DNA of 64,000 bases from Hexactinellida sp. DTS-2022 (GCA_028753945.1 JAPNXP010000002.1:7378001-7442000), one strand, 5' to 3'; positions 22,489 to 35,408 are shown, counted from the first letter of the stretch. Translations and numbers: made by a program. Notes: a model not told the origin generated them from the sequence alone.

Positions 22489-24386
22489 CAGGGGCGCCGG
22501 AACTCATTTGTATCAGGGTGGGTATACTTCCCGGTATACATAAAATGAAAAAAAAATTCAATAAGACTAATAACGAGAATACACGTTTCTTGTTTATAAC
22601 TACATATAAGGAATACCTTTATAAGGAATTTTGAGGCTGAAATTGACAAAATATTAAAGGAACTTCAGCCTGAAATTTTAATTAGTGTTCGTTATTTTTA
22701 AAAACGTGTAACTAAAAGAAATTATATACAGTCTACTCCGCTTAATTTGGACACGTTTGTTCCAGGCCTCTTGTCCCAATTAAGCGAAAAACCTTTGTAA
22801 AGTAGTGATTTACCTACAAATTTTGGTTTTAAACCTGTTACAACAATTCCTCCAATGCCTGTGGTTCATTGATTATTCTCAAACCCATAGAATGAACCGC
22901 AATATTCTCTGGACGGTTTGATATATCCCTGAACCACAATGTCATAATCTCTGGTATATTTCGATATTACTGAAATCAATAAGAAATAGACAATATTGAG
23001 ATATTTTGTCCTGCCTCATCAGTATTGACAAAGATTATTAGAATTTGTTCTGAATCTCTGATCAATATGAATTTTCTATTGAGCGAGCACCAATTTTGAA
23101 CCAAATTTTAGTGTGCTTCTTCTAGTAAAACGTTATAGTAGGGTCCTACTATAGTTATATTATAATTTATAAGTGCCCACTACTAAATTTACCTCTGTCG
23201 GACTTCCGGCCGGCCGTACGCGATGGCCTGACTACACCGTTAGGGATAGAGTTTTCAAATTTCGTCTGTAGATATAGAATTTTCTGGAGATGATCACCTC
23301 GAAGCCAGATTTCTCAATTTAGCTTTTGTTCGTCAGTTATATCGAAATATATATTCTGATCTAGTGACTCTTTCGTTAATAATTCGAATTAGTTATTGAA
23401 AATATAGAGGTTGTATTCTCATAAGGATGTTCTTTCTATATATCAATTAGAATTAATAGGTCGCTAATCAATTCTACGTTTTATTAACGATTATTTACAT
23501 AAATCAGCCATTTCTCCATATTGTAATTACTCTATAGTATACTGAATACAATAGAACATATTACATAAGCCTACTACTATCTGCTAGATAATGACTGTTA
23601 TTGATTGGTTTGTATTACTTTGTGTTTGAATATGTATTTCATACAAATGCAATGAAAACACTTGGAAGTTGGAACATTTTACAAGTTGATGATGATGATG
23701 TCTATTGTATTAATCAAAATAGCAACGTAAATACTACACGTGTCCTAATTTCTATTTGTAATAATTTAAATTAATCTTTAATTAATTCAAACTATTTGAA
23801 GTCTTCACAATTCAAACAATAATTTAATTATATTACACTATGATAATTGTAATTTAAATATTGAAATTCTAGTTAAATTATAGTGCAATCAGAAGGAGCA
23901 CACTCCCTCAAATTAAACATTGGGGAAGTTGAACTAGAAGGAGCACACTCCCATCCAGTCTGTGAGGGGCTTTTGCTATTTTGTCCCGATTAAGCGGAGT
24001 TTGTCCCGATTAACCGAAAATTTAGTAATTGCTTCTAATGAAGCATTCTATTCTTGGGGCGTTGTCCCAATTAGCGGCTGTCCCGATTAACCGGTGTCCC
24101 AATTAAGCGGAGTACACTGTATAATCATTAATTAGAAACCTCCAGAGGGGTTATAGATAACATATACTTGTTATACATTCTGAATGTCTATGAACTTCTA
24201 TGAATTTGGTGACAAATTGTGAACAAATCTAAACAAAATTGGATCTTGGATGACAGCAATTACTTAAATCAATTGAATAAAAATATTGATTGGAATATCG
24301 AGCATTAACAGGGTGGGTTAAACCTACCCTAAATAATTTTAGGGTGGGTCCACACCCACCCTTCCACCCCACTTTCGGCGCCCCTG
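22489..24386. mobile_element. hAT MITE (CAGGGGCGCCG ends), copy 1, split by a TA element
   Basis: The termini are CAGGGGCGCCGGAA and, read inward, CAGGGGCGCCGAAA. The 8-bp TSD ATGTAGAC is perfect (22481-22488 and 24387-24394). The second copy at 52259-52887 shares the AGGGTGGG blocks near both ends. The element's own sequence is about 505 bp; the rest is the insertion at 22729-24119. Confidence 0.92.
22729..24119. mobile_element. Tc1/mariner-type non-autonomous element, 1391 bp
   Basis: TA flanks both ends (22727-22728 and 24120-24121). The termini are CAGTCTACTCCGCTTAATTT and, read inward, CAGTGTACTCCGCTTAATTG. The motifs GTCCC(A/G)ATTA(A)GCGG and TCCCGATTAACCG recur several times near the right end. 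The uninterrupted sequence is preserved in the related MITE at 52259-52887. No transposase frame remains. Confidence 0.85.
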
Positions 24387-24649
24387 ATGTAGACTAACAA
24401 TAAGCAAAAAAACTTCAAAATTGTGATAACTGAATATTCTTCGAAGTTGAATTTTTTGTTTTTATTCCATCATAATCGTAGAAAGTTGTACCAATAAATG
24501 TTTTGGTTTGAAATGATTAGTTGATTACCAAACGACTAGAGTGTAAATCAAAACATCTTGAATTTTTGAGCTTGTTTTGATCGATTGGATGCATTCCTCA
24601 TCAATATTCTTTTCAGGAATCTTAAGGTTGCCCAATTCTATAATAATTA

Positions 24650-25370
24650 ACTAGCCAAGTGACCCGTGCCTTGCGACGAATTAGTCGGCATAAACAGTTG
24701 GGATGCGACTCCCAATTATAGCCTTTTACAATGCTACGCGTTGCAACTTAGCTGTTAAATACTTCCCGATATACAAAATTAGTCGTATAGAGCCATTCCC
24801 GAGGTTTCTAACCAAACTGAATGGCACTCTTCCCTGCATACTCTTCCTCCATGCTTCTGCCATCAGCGGTAGTTTTTATGCTTCTTGGTTTATGACGAAA
24901 AGTTTGCCTCGGGTATCCAAAGTGGGATTAATATCCCAAATATCCCAGTTAGTAGTAACCAATAGGATTAATATCCCAGTTAGCAGTAACCAATAGGATT
25001 AGTATCCCAGTTAGCAGGAGCCAATAGGATTAGACCCTTAACAATAGGCTTATATATGCACATTAGCAGGGATGGAAACAGCCAATCTGTTAACAGCGCT
25101 GTTAACAGCAAATAGTTAGCTGTTAACAGCAAACAGCCAAAATGGCTGTTAACAGCAGATTAACCACCCCTGCACATTAGTACGTAAACACAAAATGCCA
25201 TGTAATTCTGGAAATAACACCTTTTAGTGGAACCCAGTATATTTTCCGAGGTCTCCCTGGGAATAGCTTTCGATTGATATTTATTTCGTCAGGATCGGGT
25301 AATGTAGCAAATAGTTACAGGGGCGGACGGACAGACGGACGGACCAAGGTTTCTTAATAATATAGATAAC
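24650..25370. repeat. Repeat-like segment of unknown class with 31-bp tandem units
   Basis: The stretch starts near CTAGCCAAGTGACCCGTGCC and ends after a GACGGAC-type tract and AATAATATAGAT. Positions 24928-25032 hold about three 31-bp units of ATATCCCAGTTAGCAGTAAC plus CAATAGGATTA. A hAT MITE lies inside at 25067-25172. I suspect a retroposon or other interspersed repeat, but no second copy is in the window. Confidence 0.35.
25067..25172. mobile_element. Short hAT MITE with perfect TSD CACATTAG
   Basis: The ends are CAGGGATGG and, read inward, CAGGGGTGG. CACATTAG flanks both sides (25059-25066 and 25173-25180). The 106-bp element consists mostly of repeated GCTGTTAACAGC palindromes. Confidence 0.85.
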
Positions 25371-25572
25371 GCTCATCTAGTCACTAGTCATCTGTATATG
25401 GAGATATTTAGTGCGGCTCTATGATTGATGTCCTAGCAAATAATCAGTGTTATAAAATTGCCTATAGGACACTTGTTACTAATTTTGTACATCATTGTTC
25501 TAAGCTGCCTAAATTACGAAATGTATCAGTTAGTGCACTTATCCAAATGTCCTGAGTCAACCCCAAAATTAG

Positions 25573-26109
25573 AGGCCTTGTTTTGACGGAAATTGAACCC
25601 CCTACAGATTTGGACCGGGGGTCTATTTCCGTCAAATATGTAAATATAGATAGTATTTGACGGATTTTGTCCCCCCTTTACAGATTTAGACCCCCTTTTA
25701 ACTTGATAATCAAGTCATCATTAATATAATTAATTATTGAACTTTACTTCCTGTTTGTCATCATATTTGCTTACTTCCTAACTCTCTTGATATTACTCTT
25801 ATTTGAACATTTATGTAAATTTGTGTCATTCATCAATACACTAACAAACAAAGAAACACTGAGCACTCAAGTTGATAATAGTGTATATCTGTGAAACTCA
25901 GGCCCCTTGATTACAGGCAATTCCAAAAATTGGAGAAATTAATGAAGATTACAATAAGTAAAATTGAGTTTTAGTAAACTCATAGGTTATCTATTAAGGT
26001 ATTAAAGGGGGGTCCAAATCCGTCAAACACTATCTATATTTTATATATTTGACGGAAATGGACCCCCCAGTCCAAATCTGTAGGGGGTCCATTCCGTCAA
26101 AACAGCCTT
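25573..26109. mobile_element. Inverted-repeat element of unassigned superfamily (~537 bp)
   Basis: Two long inverted arms of about 110 bp (25573-25690 and 25999-26109) share GTTTTGACGGAA, ACCCCCTACAGATTTGGAC and ATAGATAGT(A/G)TTTGACGGAT blocks. The spacer is AT-rich and non-coding. I could not fix a TSD, so the superfamily is open. Confidence 0.65.
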
Positions 26110-28469
26110 CTTACGTAGTGCTATTTTGGTTTCTTGTTTGAATCGACGGGATAGTATTGTCTTGGATAGTTTCGTACTCGACAAGATCCATTCGAAGTTA
26201 CGACGAGTAGAGTTATATTGTAAATTTCAAGTAATGAAGATAAAATTTCAAAATAATGTGCTGTTTTGCTTTATAGTATATACGTAAATATGTTATAATC
26301 TGTTAAGATATTAATTTATCGCTATCGTGTAATAAACATAAACACTAAATCCCTTACTCTTACATCAAGAGATAGTGTAAATGGACGTACTCATGTGTTT
26401 TTGTTTTTGTGGTCATATTGGGAAGAGGGCAACAAATTCTGTAAGGAGAACCAGATTCCGCATAAAGATTCTAACTTGTATTCATTTGGACTCCCGGACC
26501 AATTTCTGCAAAACAACCTAATACCATCATGTGATTATTTTCCTTGAACTTTTACGTATTTATGTTGCAGTTTCTCCCCAATGACTTTCGAAGGAAAATA
26601 TAGTCATCGGGGAGAAATTTCAGTTTTTGAAGTTCTGTTTACCACTGTACTCCAAAAATAGGACCTTTCTGCATTTAATTAGGTAGATAACCGTGTTTAT
26701 ACTTGAACAAAGCTCTCATACTGTTGTTACTCCATTCGTCGCATTTGATTTTGTTGTTGATTATTACGAATATACCGAATATTCGTTTGTAACTGATACT
26801 CGATAAATTATCATTTTTCTGTAGATGGTAGACTTAGTGTATATCTTAAATTTACAATCCTACCTAAACAAGCTCACTTGTGTATAAATACAACTATATA
26901 ACTGTGAAGCAACTAGTGTAACATTTAAATTTAGGACCAGACAAATCTCATTTTTCGGTTTCCGTTAAACTCTTTACTTATTGCTGTTACACTCTGGGGA
27001 AATTGTCGGATCGCATTTGACCCAAAGGACATGTACGTATTGTATAATTAGTTAGTATAGTGAAAATCAACGCCATGGCACTGCAGCAGCATAGGAGCGT
27101 TGTATTATAGAACAGTATTGAGTTAACTATGCAAGCTGCTACTATATTGTATTATCCTAAGAATGTATAAAAGTATTTTAAGCCTATTAAATTGCGTCCA
27201 TCACTTTTCATTTGTCTAGATTTTTAAAAATACTAATTTCAGATTCTATTAGAAATAATACAACGCTGAAATATTTTCCTGACTTTGATATTCTAAAGAA
27301 ATGATTGAAAAGCATAAAGGCATATCGTGGCATGTATAGACTAATAGTTTAGTGTGCATTTTAGGCCTGAAAACAACTCAAACTAATCTTCTTTTTATAT
27401 TCCACCAGGAATTACCTATTATCTATGTTATTGATCATTTTTCGTCAAAAAGAAGTTACTAAATGATTTTTGAGTTCTTAATCACAAATCAAAAACATGT
27501 TTACTTAGGGTATAGATATGCTGAACATGCTTTGAACTTTTCAGAATGATATTGTCGTTATTCTTTTCAGGAAAATATTTTTAATAATGAGGCATGCTGG
27601 AAAATAATAAATGGATTTATGACCATTTGAACAGAATATGAATTATTCATCATACTGATTTGCATAACCAAACTATGTTATATGATCCATTGCCTATAAA
27701 TTTGATTTTAAAACCCATTAGGAACTTAGAGCTAAGTTCTAGCTGTTCTGTTTCAAAAAGGTGAATTTTATCCTGAGTTATTGTTTTCAGCCAACCTTCC
27801 TCTACCATATATGGGCATAAATAATATAGAATGACTACTTAATATTTTCAGAGCTAAAGTTGTCATTTCAATGTTTTAATTTTCTGTAATGATGTGACTA
27901 GGATTTTAGAGCTAAGCTAAAAGGTTCAGGAGATATGCATATTACTTGGTGATCAGAAATTGGCACATTTTATGCCCACATAAGGTCAAAGTCTTTAGTT
28001 GACGTGATTTATCGTTATTAATAATGGCATCATGTCAGAAGTCGCGTAAAAGATCTCTTGTGAAGCTGGATTCAGTTTATTCCATTTATTTTATTTAGTT
28101 ACTGCGACAAATGTGAATCCGTACCCATGATATTGTTCCCGGGCATATATTACGTGAAATAGAATATTTCAACTCATTCGTGTGACGATCCACTCTGTTC
28201 TACCCACGGAGACTACTCACAAAGTAATTAGTTATTGTAGAATGTTTTAAGATTTTTATAGAGTTCGAAAGGGCATGTCCCCTAGAAATATTGCATTTTC
28301 AACAACATAATCGATGATAACTCAGAAAATATTAGATAAAAAGATTCAAATCGAGATAGGCTACATCATTGTGAATTTGTGATGTATTCTATATAAAATA
28401 GACAAAAAAACTTCTTATTGTTACATATTATTTTTCTGATTAATTTCTGTTTTTTCACGATATCCATAG
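26110..28469. other. No gene; hairpin at 26571 and repeat-like block at 27700-27960
   Basis: Long AT-rich interval without a coding pattern. Positions 26571-26619 can fold: TTTCTCCCCAATGACT pairs with AGTCATCGGGGAGAAA. Positions 27700-27960 carry GAGCTAAG and ACCATATATGGGCAT motifs also found at 29940-30210 and 36730-37000. Confidence 0.45.
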
Positions 28470-28690
28470 CGTTAATCTGTAATTGTGAGAAATAGATGCA
28501 TTTACGATACAAAGCAATAAACCAAAAAGAAAATATCTCAATCTATTAACTTTTTATTTCATGTCGGTTTCAATATTTGGCTAATACAAATCTCCCATTG
28601 GGTGATTTCCAAAAGTGGTGGTCGATATTATGCGGTATTTTGGCAATGCGGCCATCAATGTTTGTTGACAAAATCAATATTTAAAGATTA
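28470..28690. repeat. Dispersed repeat, copy 1 (partner at 60945-61157)
   Basis: About 220 bp, same orientation and highly similar in both places, including GATACAAAGCAATAAACCAA and GATATTATGCGGTATTTTGG. It is non-coding and its boundaries are approximate. Confidence 0.75.
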
Positions 28691-30880
28691 TAAGCGTACG
28701 GAGTTAGTAGTCGGTCTACATTTTTGAATTATGACTCCGAATTTATTTTTTCATAAAATATCGCATAAAAACTTGACCTTTTTAATCATTTTTTGAGTTA
28801 AAAGGTCGCCAATTTTTATATTTAGGACAAATCAAATTCTAAACTGGCCACCAACCGCCCATAAAGCTGATTTATGTGTATATCACATAGAAAGTGTCTT
28901 TAGCTGATAATGATCTTGCAAACCACCCACTTATCAGTTGGAGTCTGATGAAATCAGTCTATGGGACTTTCGTATTACTGTTGCAGTGTAAACGTGAGAT
29001 TGGTGTGAACGCGTGTACACCAGTGTACACGCGTTCACACCAACTTGTCTGGTGTACACGCGTTCACACTGGTGTAAACTCGAGATTTTATTAAGTTTAG
29101 TTAATCTCGCGTTTACACCAGTGCAAACGCGAGATTGGGGATTTATTATACTTGTGGTTCATTTATATTAAATATCTAGCGTGGTATTTGTTGACCATGC
29201 TAGGCAGGATTATTATGGGAATGGGAATCATTTTATTCCCTGTGGGATTCTATTCTAAGTGTGTGTACTATTTATTATACGTAGACCCAAGTGCACTATA
29301 TACACAGCTCTCATATTTGTCGCTATACCCTTTAAAATCTTGTGTAATTGAATGGGTCTGAGGTGTTTTCCTACAGTTACGTTACCCTGACTGTATCATT
29401 TGATAAGAAATAGTATGTTTTGCATCTCGTTCTTGCCAACTGTTCCAGGAATTCTTTTAACGCTACCAACGAGTACTATTTTGCCAATGGCTACAAAATC
29501 ACAAAAAAATTAAATTTCGTCTATAGACGCTTGATTAAGCCCCCAAGGATATGCAAAGGTCAAACGTACAATATCTCGACTAATTTGACCCCTATAAGTA
29601 CGATATTTGGGGTGCTGAGTGTACTTTTTCAGTGGTTCAGCACTTTCAGATTGATTGTTTGCTGTAACTGACATGATTTTGGTGATTTTCCTTGAATATA
29701 CCTGGCCCATTAGATAGTCTTTCGTAAAAACACCAAAATTGATAAAAAAATCATATAGAAAGAGAAATTAGCAAAGTTAGGGCACATTATCTATCCTTGG
29801 GGTCCAATTTCTAACACACCCCCTCTGAATACATTTTTCAGACTCCCGTGCACCTAGAATTAAAATGTACTAGTGAAAAAGGCTCGCAATACACGACTTC
29901 CTATGTGTCCCTATTACATTTTGTGACCCTCAGACGCCCCGTTTTTTCAAATGACCATATATGGGCATGGATATGTGCCACATTTTGATGATTCAGCAAT
30001 TTTGTATCTCATGAACTAGAGAAAGCAGAGCTTAGCTCTAATCGATTATTCACATCAATATATATCATGCATATATCATTGGAATAACAAATTGGAGTAT
30101 TTTCCAAATAGTCACCATGTTAAGAAGCCCATACCCATATATGGGGGTGTCATGTGACCATCACAAACCATCGATCATGAAAATCTGAGTTGTGCAAGAG
30201 CTTAGCTCTAACTTACTAACCTTATCAGTAATCGTTTTCGAGGAATATGAACTGCTTCAATTACCTTCAAACCATTATCTGTTAGAGGTATTGAAGGGTT
30301 GTGCCACTATTGTGTCCTTCTAAACCCTCTTCTCCACATAAATATTTTCTAATACCGGCTGTGGAAAAAGCTAGAGAACTCCGTGATTATTTATCGTATC
30401 AACTTGAAATTTCAGGGAGATGTAGTTTATATATATATCTAAATAACTTTCAGAGCGTTTCTATACTTTCTTCTAATTTCGCAAAGTTGTAAGGCCACAT
30501 TTCTCAAAAATAGGGAAATTCCATCGAAAAATTGACCTAAATTTTTGAATTCCAATAAATATTATAAATTTAGGTAATATTGGTGATTTTCTAGTATACG
30601 CAAGTTGAATGCATATTTATCTGACGAGTTATGAAGTAAAACAAAGTGTTTCAAGTTAGAATGTTTTTCTACTAGATATATCTATGGCTTATATTACATA
30701 GCAACGCTATATATGTTTTCATTGAATATAGGCAAGTTTACGAATGAAATCAATGATGTTAGTTATTTTTCATATACTATACAGTAAGGTAAAGGAACTG
30801 ATATACTAATTGAATTGACATCGCAAAAGGTATTGATTTTACCCATGACGTCACAGTAATGAGAAGTCGTAGGTAGCGTT

Positions 30881-31050
30881 AAGAGAATACTTATCCACCG
30901 ATCATCGGTAGCACCGATCATCGGCGTTTGTATTAAAAACCTCGCTACTTTCTACCGATTGGTTTTTATGTTTATAAAAAAACATAATCGGTAGAAAGTA
31001 GCGAAGTTTTTTAATACAAACGCCGTTGATCGGTGCATTAGTATTCTCTT
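30881..31050. mobile_element. Foldback MITE inside Ginger copy 2
   Basis: The arms AAGAGAATACTTATCCACCG and, read inward, AAGAGAATACTAATGCACCG continue through CGGCGTTTGTATTAAAAA and CTACTTTCTACCGATT, about 65-80 bp each, with a loop of about 25 bp. The left arm has an extra 16-bp CACCGATCATCGG duplication. TTAA-like sequence lies at both edges, but the TSD is not exact. Confidence 0.75.
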
Positions 31051-31771
31051 CTTTAAAACTGTCAACGTCAAGGAATATATTATACATACCAACTCGCTCA
31101 TTAATTTCCTTATCTTAATTATTTTCATTTAGTACTAATTATAAATGTTGGTACAAGCTATAAGGGTGTTTCCTGGATCAATAAATTTACATTTATCAAT
31201 GAATAGAGATAACGAACATTTATATATCTATTACGACCAGTGGCGCATGTTGTAATTTGTGTGCGAGAAAAAGCACTCGCGTATTCTCTTGGTAAGTTTG
31301 CTTATAATTATAGGCATAAAACCAAAATACTTAGAAGCGATAAAATCTCTTGCATGTTCAACGTAAGCCATCGCTAATCCGAACGGGAGAAATGACAATT
31401 TTTTCTTTTAAAAAGAGAATAATTTTCAATTGGAATTGGAAACATTCTAATTATACGAGTATAGTTTCGTTCTGATTAATGATGTTCGGATTAGCTAGGG
31501 TGTATTGTACTAATATATAGGTCTGTTATATACAACACATTATCTGGCAAAGTTGTTGAGATTTAAAACCCAGGACTATTTCCCAATATTGAACGAACAT
31601 TATTGATTTACATTTTCTTACTTTTATTTATTAAAAGTTACGCGAGGTAGCAGAACTTTGTATTACTACATATAATAGCTAGCATACCAATGCATCAAGG
31701 AATATCAATCAATAATTTGCTTTTATTAGGAGCAATGATACACTTAACGGATAAACTTCCAACTATTATCA

Positions 31772-33900
31772 CTACGAAATGCTACTAAGGATTAGATGCT
31801 TCAACATATTTGTTAAGACATACGGTCCCCTATGACAATTGGTATTGCAGCTTCGACCTGATTTCTTGCAGGGACACCTCTGAGTCTTGCAATGCTTGCA
31901 TCTGCAAGCTGAGCTGCTAGAAATCCCGAGAGAAGCACTCTGCATTGCCTCTGTCTGGGTAATCGTTACAGGAGGAACGGAATCCAACGAGATAATGTTA
32001 GCTGGACATAATTCAAATTGGTTACGACTATAATTAACGGCCAGTGTTCCTTGAGTCGTGCCGATGGAGTATGTAGATTCATCTCTACTCGTAATACATC
32101 AAAGGATGTTACGAGGACCCAATGAGTGCATCTTATCAGGCCGGGAGATAGGGATTAATACTGAATCTCCCACTACAACATCCTTGAATCTCTTCGAGGC
32201 TGTATTAAGCATTCTGTATTGTTGTTTCTCCTGACAGCGCTTGATACCAGCCCTCATCTTGTTGCACTTTTCTTTTCTTGATGAAAAATCACATGCGGGA
32301 CACACTACACTGCTTCCGTAGCCTTCTTCTCCCTCAGACCTTCCACATATGATGTGGATGAAGCCAAAACAGCGTGGACATGTGTGTGCACCAGAAGTTA
32401 CTTCTCCACAAACCACACAGTCTAGAGTGGAAATCGAACAACTAGCCTGAATAGGATCTGGTGAAGTTAACGGAGATCTTGTAGATGTGTAATAATTAGA
32501 TTCAAGTAATTCATCTGAAATCTGGTTTTCGGAGACAAAGGAACTTAATAGAGGTGGTGGAGCAGTGATATTTGAATGAAACGACACCAAATTGTCACTG
32601 ACAATTGTCCCAACTGGGATAGCTGTCAAAATTTCATTCTCGTACTCGTCGATTTGAGTGGGAAATTTCGAAAGAGGAGGAGATAGAATAGACGAATACG
32701 ATTGATACTCGCTTACTTCTAACTCTGCGTTTAGAACCTCTGCAAGACCAGGTTGTACAATGTTCCTTTGGAAGACCTCGATATCATCTTCAGTATTAAT
32801 GTCTGCCCAGAATTCATGGGATATGCCAATATTCGTTAGTCCCATTGGCGGCTTCTTGTTATAGACAGCTTCATAAGGAGTCATCCGGATAGCAGTATGA
32901 TAGCTGGTGTTATGATTCCACTGTACCCACCTTAGGTACTTCACCTAACAATGGTCGTTGTTGTTATCTCGCATCATTCCGAAAAGGCCGTCTTTGATAT
33001 CGCGGTTAGCTCTTTCCACAGCACCCTGGGACTCTGGGTGTCTGGATTTTCCGTGGACTATTTTTATTGTTGGCCATTTCGTTGCTAGAGTAGTGAAGAG
33101 GAGATTGTTAGAGAACTCCCTACCATTGTCTGAGTGGAGAATGTGTGGAGGTCCAGAGTCACAAAAGATATCGAGCAAACTCTCGCATACCTCTTCAGCC
33201 GACTTACGTTTAAGCGCAACCAGGTTGATTTTCTTGGTAAAATGATCCAAATAGACTAACAGATATTTGTAGGCTGTAACCCCATCAGCGGACAAGTTGA
33301 CCTCGAGATTTTGATCGCTCATATCGATCAAGTCCATCTGTGCCCTGCTCAGGAAATCGGTGGATGTGATGGGTTTCACAACTACACTCTTAAGAGACTT
33401 CTTGGCTTTCTTTAAGTGACATACATGGCAAGTTTTGACAAAAAGCCCACAAATCTTTTCTGTCACGCCATGATATTTCAGAGCAGCGTGCTTGTAGAGC
33501 TTGGTTCTACCTGTATGGTTACCTTCGAGCCTATGAAGCGAGTCCAATTTATCGTACAGCTCTTCTATTGCCAACACTCTTCTGGATATTCCATCTTTCT
33601 TGCCCTTAAGATACACGATACTTGTTCCCAGATAAGACACCAACTCAAAACGGTCCTGAACCCTTTGCCATCTGGAAAGTTCATTCTTCTGGAGGACGGA
33701 TGGTTTGGTACTTTGGAGTAAAGTTATTTTAATAGCTATATCAGCTCGCGTAAAGTAGCACTTGATGGCTCCGTCGATATAGTTAAGAGTGACTTGTCGA
33801 ATTCACTCCTGGACATGTTCTCTTCCAGTCGATTCAAACGGTATTCACAATTAAGAGATCTTACGAATACGCAGATTGAACTATTTATAAGCAACTTTGC
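31772..33900 (-). pseudogene. Ginger transposase pseudogene (copy 2)
   Basis: The same protein as copy 1 at clear homology: catalytic DLIDMSD, HSDNGREF and QGAVERANRD; a PHD-like finger (CVVCGEVTS ... CPRC ... HIIC ... CPAC); and a C-terminal CXC-like block (CRCKHCKTQRCPCKK). The frame is broken by TAG at 32945-32947 in place of a conserved Trp, by TGA at 32099-32101 in place of a conserved Gly, and by a 1-nt frame change near 33770. No start codon or 2A-like motif is visible in the upstream reading. The region matching the copy 1 intron is read through without interruption. Confidence 0.88.
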
Positions 33901-34628
33901 AATTTTGTAAACAGTTACAGTTTATGTGATCACAAACCAGCGGATAACATCAAACAGATGTCATACTTCAATCTATTAGGCAACAATGCAATAGCAGGAA
34001 ATACTTTGAACATTCTTATGCAATCACTATTTGTTGATGCTATCATCATACAATATTCTAAAAGTGATAATCGTCATTATTTATAATCCAGTTTAGACTG
34101 TTATTTGCGTACCTAATACAGTCGCCGCTTAACTGGGTCTAACTACCCTCGGGCCAGTGACACTATTATACGCAGTTGGTGGTGTATAATATTATTGGAT
34201 ACTACTAGAATAGAATATTATTAAATAGTACTGGCCAACTACAATTATAGAAAAATAAACGACACTCAATCAATAAATTGATTCCCATTCCCAGATTCCC
34301 ATAATAATCCTGCCTAGCATGGTCAACAAATACCACGCTAGTTATTTAATATAAATGAACCACAAGTATAATAAATCCCCAATCTCGCGTTTGCACTGGT
34401 GTAAACGCGAGATTAACTAAACTTAATAAAATCTCGCGTTTACACCAGTGTGAACGCGTGTACACCAGACAAGTTGGTGTGAACGCGTGTACACCAGTCT
34501 CGCGTTTACACTGCAACATTACCATAAAACTGCACCCCCCATAAAATCGAATTTATAGAAGATTATTCGATTTCGTTTTCAGTTTCGATATAGCTATAAT
34601 GTCTGTTATCATATACGTACATCTATAC

Positions 34629-35377
34629 CAGGGGCCGGCAACATTTTGAATGAAGTGTGCCAGTTTACCTATAATGTCAACATATTTATGACCTTCCGTG
34701 CCAAATATAATCCTCATAGTTTTGTCACTGGAAAATTTGTCCCAAAAATTGTCCCCCGTACCAATTTGGTTCGGAGGGCCAATATTTGTTTGAAAATGGT
34801 CCAGGTATTAAATATTTCGTCCCACGATGGGACCGGTATTTCTTTGAATTTTGGTAATAGGACCATTTTTCCAAGGAATAATGGGAACTCGGAGCAAATT
34901 TACCCGAAAGAATTGTTCCGGAGACCTAAATTACATGCAAAAATGGTCTTAGGAACAATATTCCATGGAAAATGGTTCTAGCACCATTTATGCAGAGAAT
35001 ATTTGGCCTGATACTTTCTTCCTCTCATGACTGACCTCCAACCCGACTAATCAGTTCTTTTCCAGTCGTATCTGCTTAAACCTCTTTGAAACAGTTCAGC
35101 ACTTTATTCTCTACATATTACTAATTCCATCCCATGCTGGGGAAAAAAATTTCAGGTTGTAACAATTTGTCCATGATAATCTTTGTCCATCCGTCTTATG
35201 TATTTAATGACAAGTAATAACACTTTTTGGAGTTAAAACTAATGTGTCAGGTTGGCAAAAAACAGAGAAAACTGAAAATCGTCGACAAGGAAGAGTTTGA
35301 GTAAATCACTTAGCGTGCCGTGGAGAAATACTTCGCGTGCCATAAGTGGCACGCGTGCCTAGGGTTGCCGACCCCTG
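34629..35377. mobile_element. hAT non-autonomous element with TSD ATCTATAC
   Basis: The termini are CAGGGGCCGGCAAC and, read inward, CAGGGGTCGGCAAC. The perfect 8-bp TSD ATCTATAC lies at 34621-34628 and 35378-35385. The CAGGGGTCGGCAAC terminus is widespread among animal hAT families. The 749-bp interior has no transposase; a 111-codon open frame in it looks fortuitous. Confidence 0.92.
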
Positions 35378-35408
35378 ATCTATACTATTAAACACAAGGG
35401 TGGGTGTA

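Larger units (their letters stand above)
28979..34518 (-). mobile_element. Ginger-type DNA transposon, copy 2 (5540 bp), TSD TTAC
   Basis: The left end TGTTGCAGTGTAAACGTGAG and the right end read inward TGTTGCAGTGTAAACGCGAG are inverted repeats extending about 250 bp (28979-29235 and 34267-34518). A perfect 4-bp TSD TTAC lies at 28975-28978 and 34519-34522. The arms contain repeated GGTGTACACGCG / CGCGTTCACACC hairpins. The transposase gene (31772-33900) is a pseudogene. The left interior (29240-31700) is longer than expected and carries a foldback insertion at 30881-31050 and a repeat-like block at 29930-30240. Confidence 0.93.

Noticed and set aside
24650..25370. Helitron
   Set aside because: No TC start, CTRR end with preceding hairpin or Rep/helicase motifs could be shown.
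28941..28960. Second hammerhead-like core (CTGATGAAATCAG)
   Set aside because: No GAAA segment follows and no helix III can be formed.
34646..34981. 111-codon frame in the hAT element at 34629-35377
   Set aside because: No motif of any transposase and no conservation evidence; composition is repetitive.
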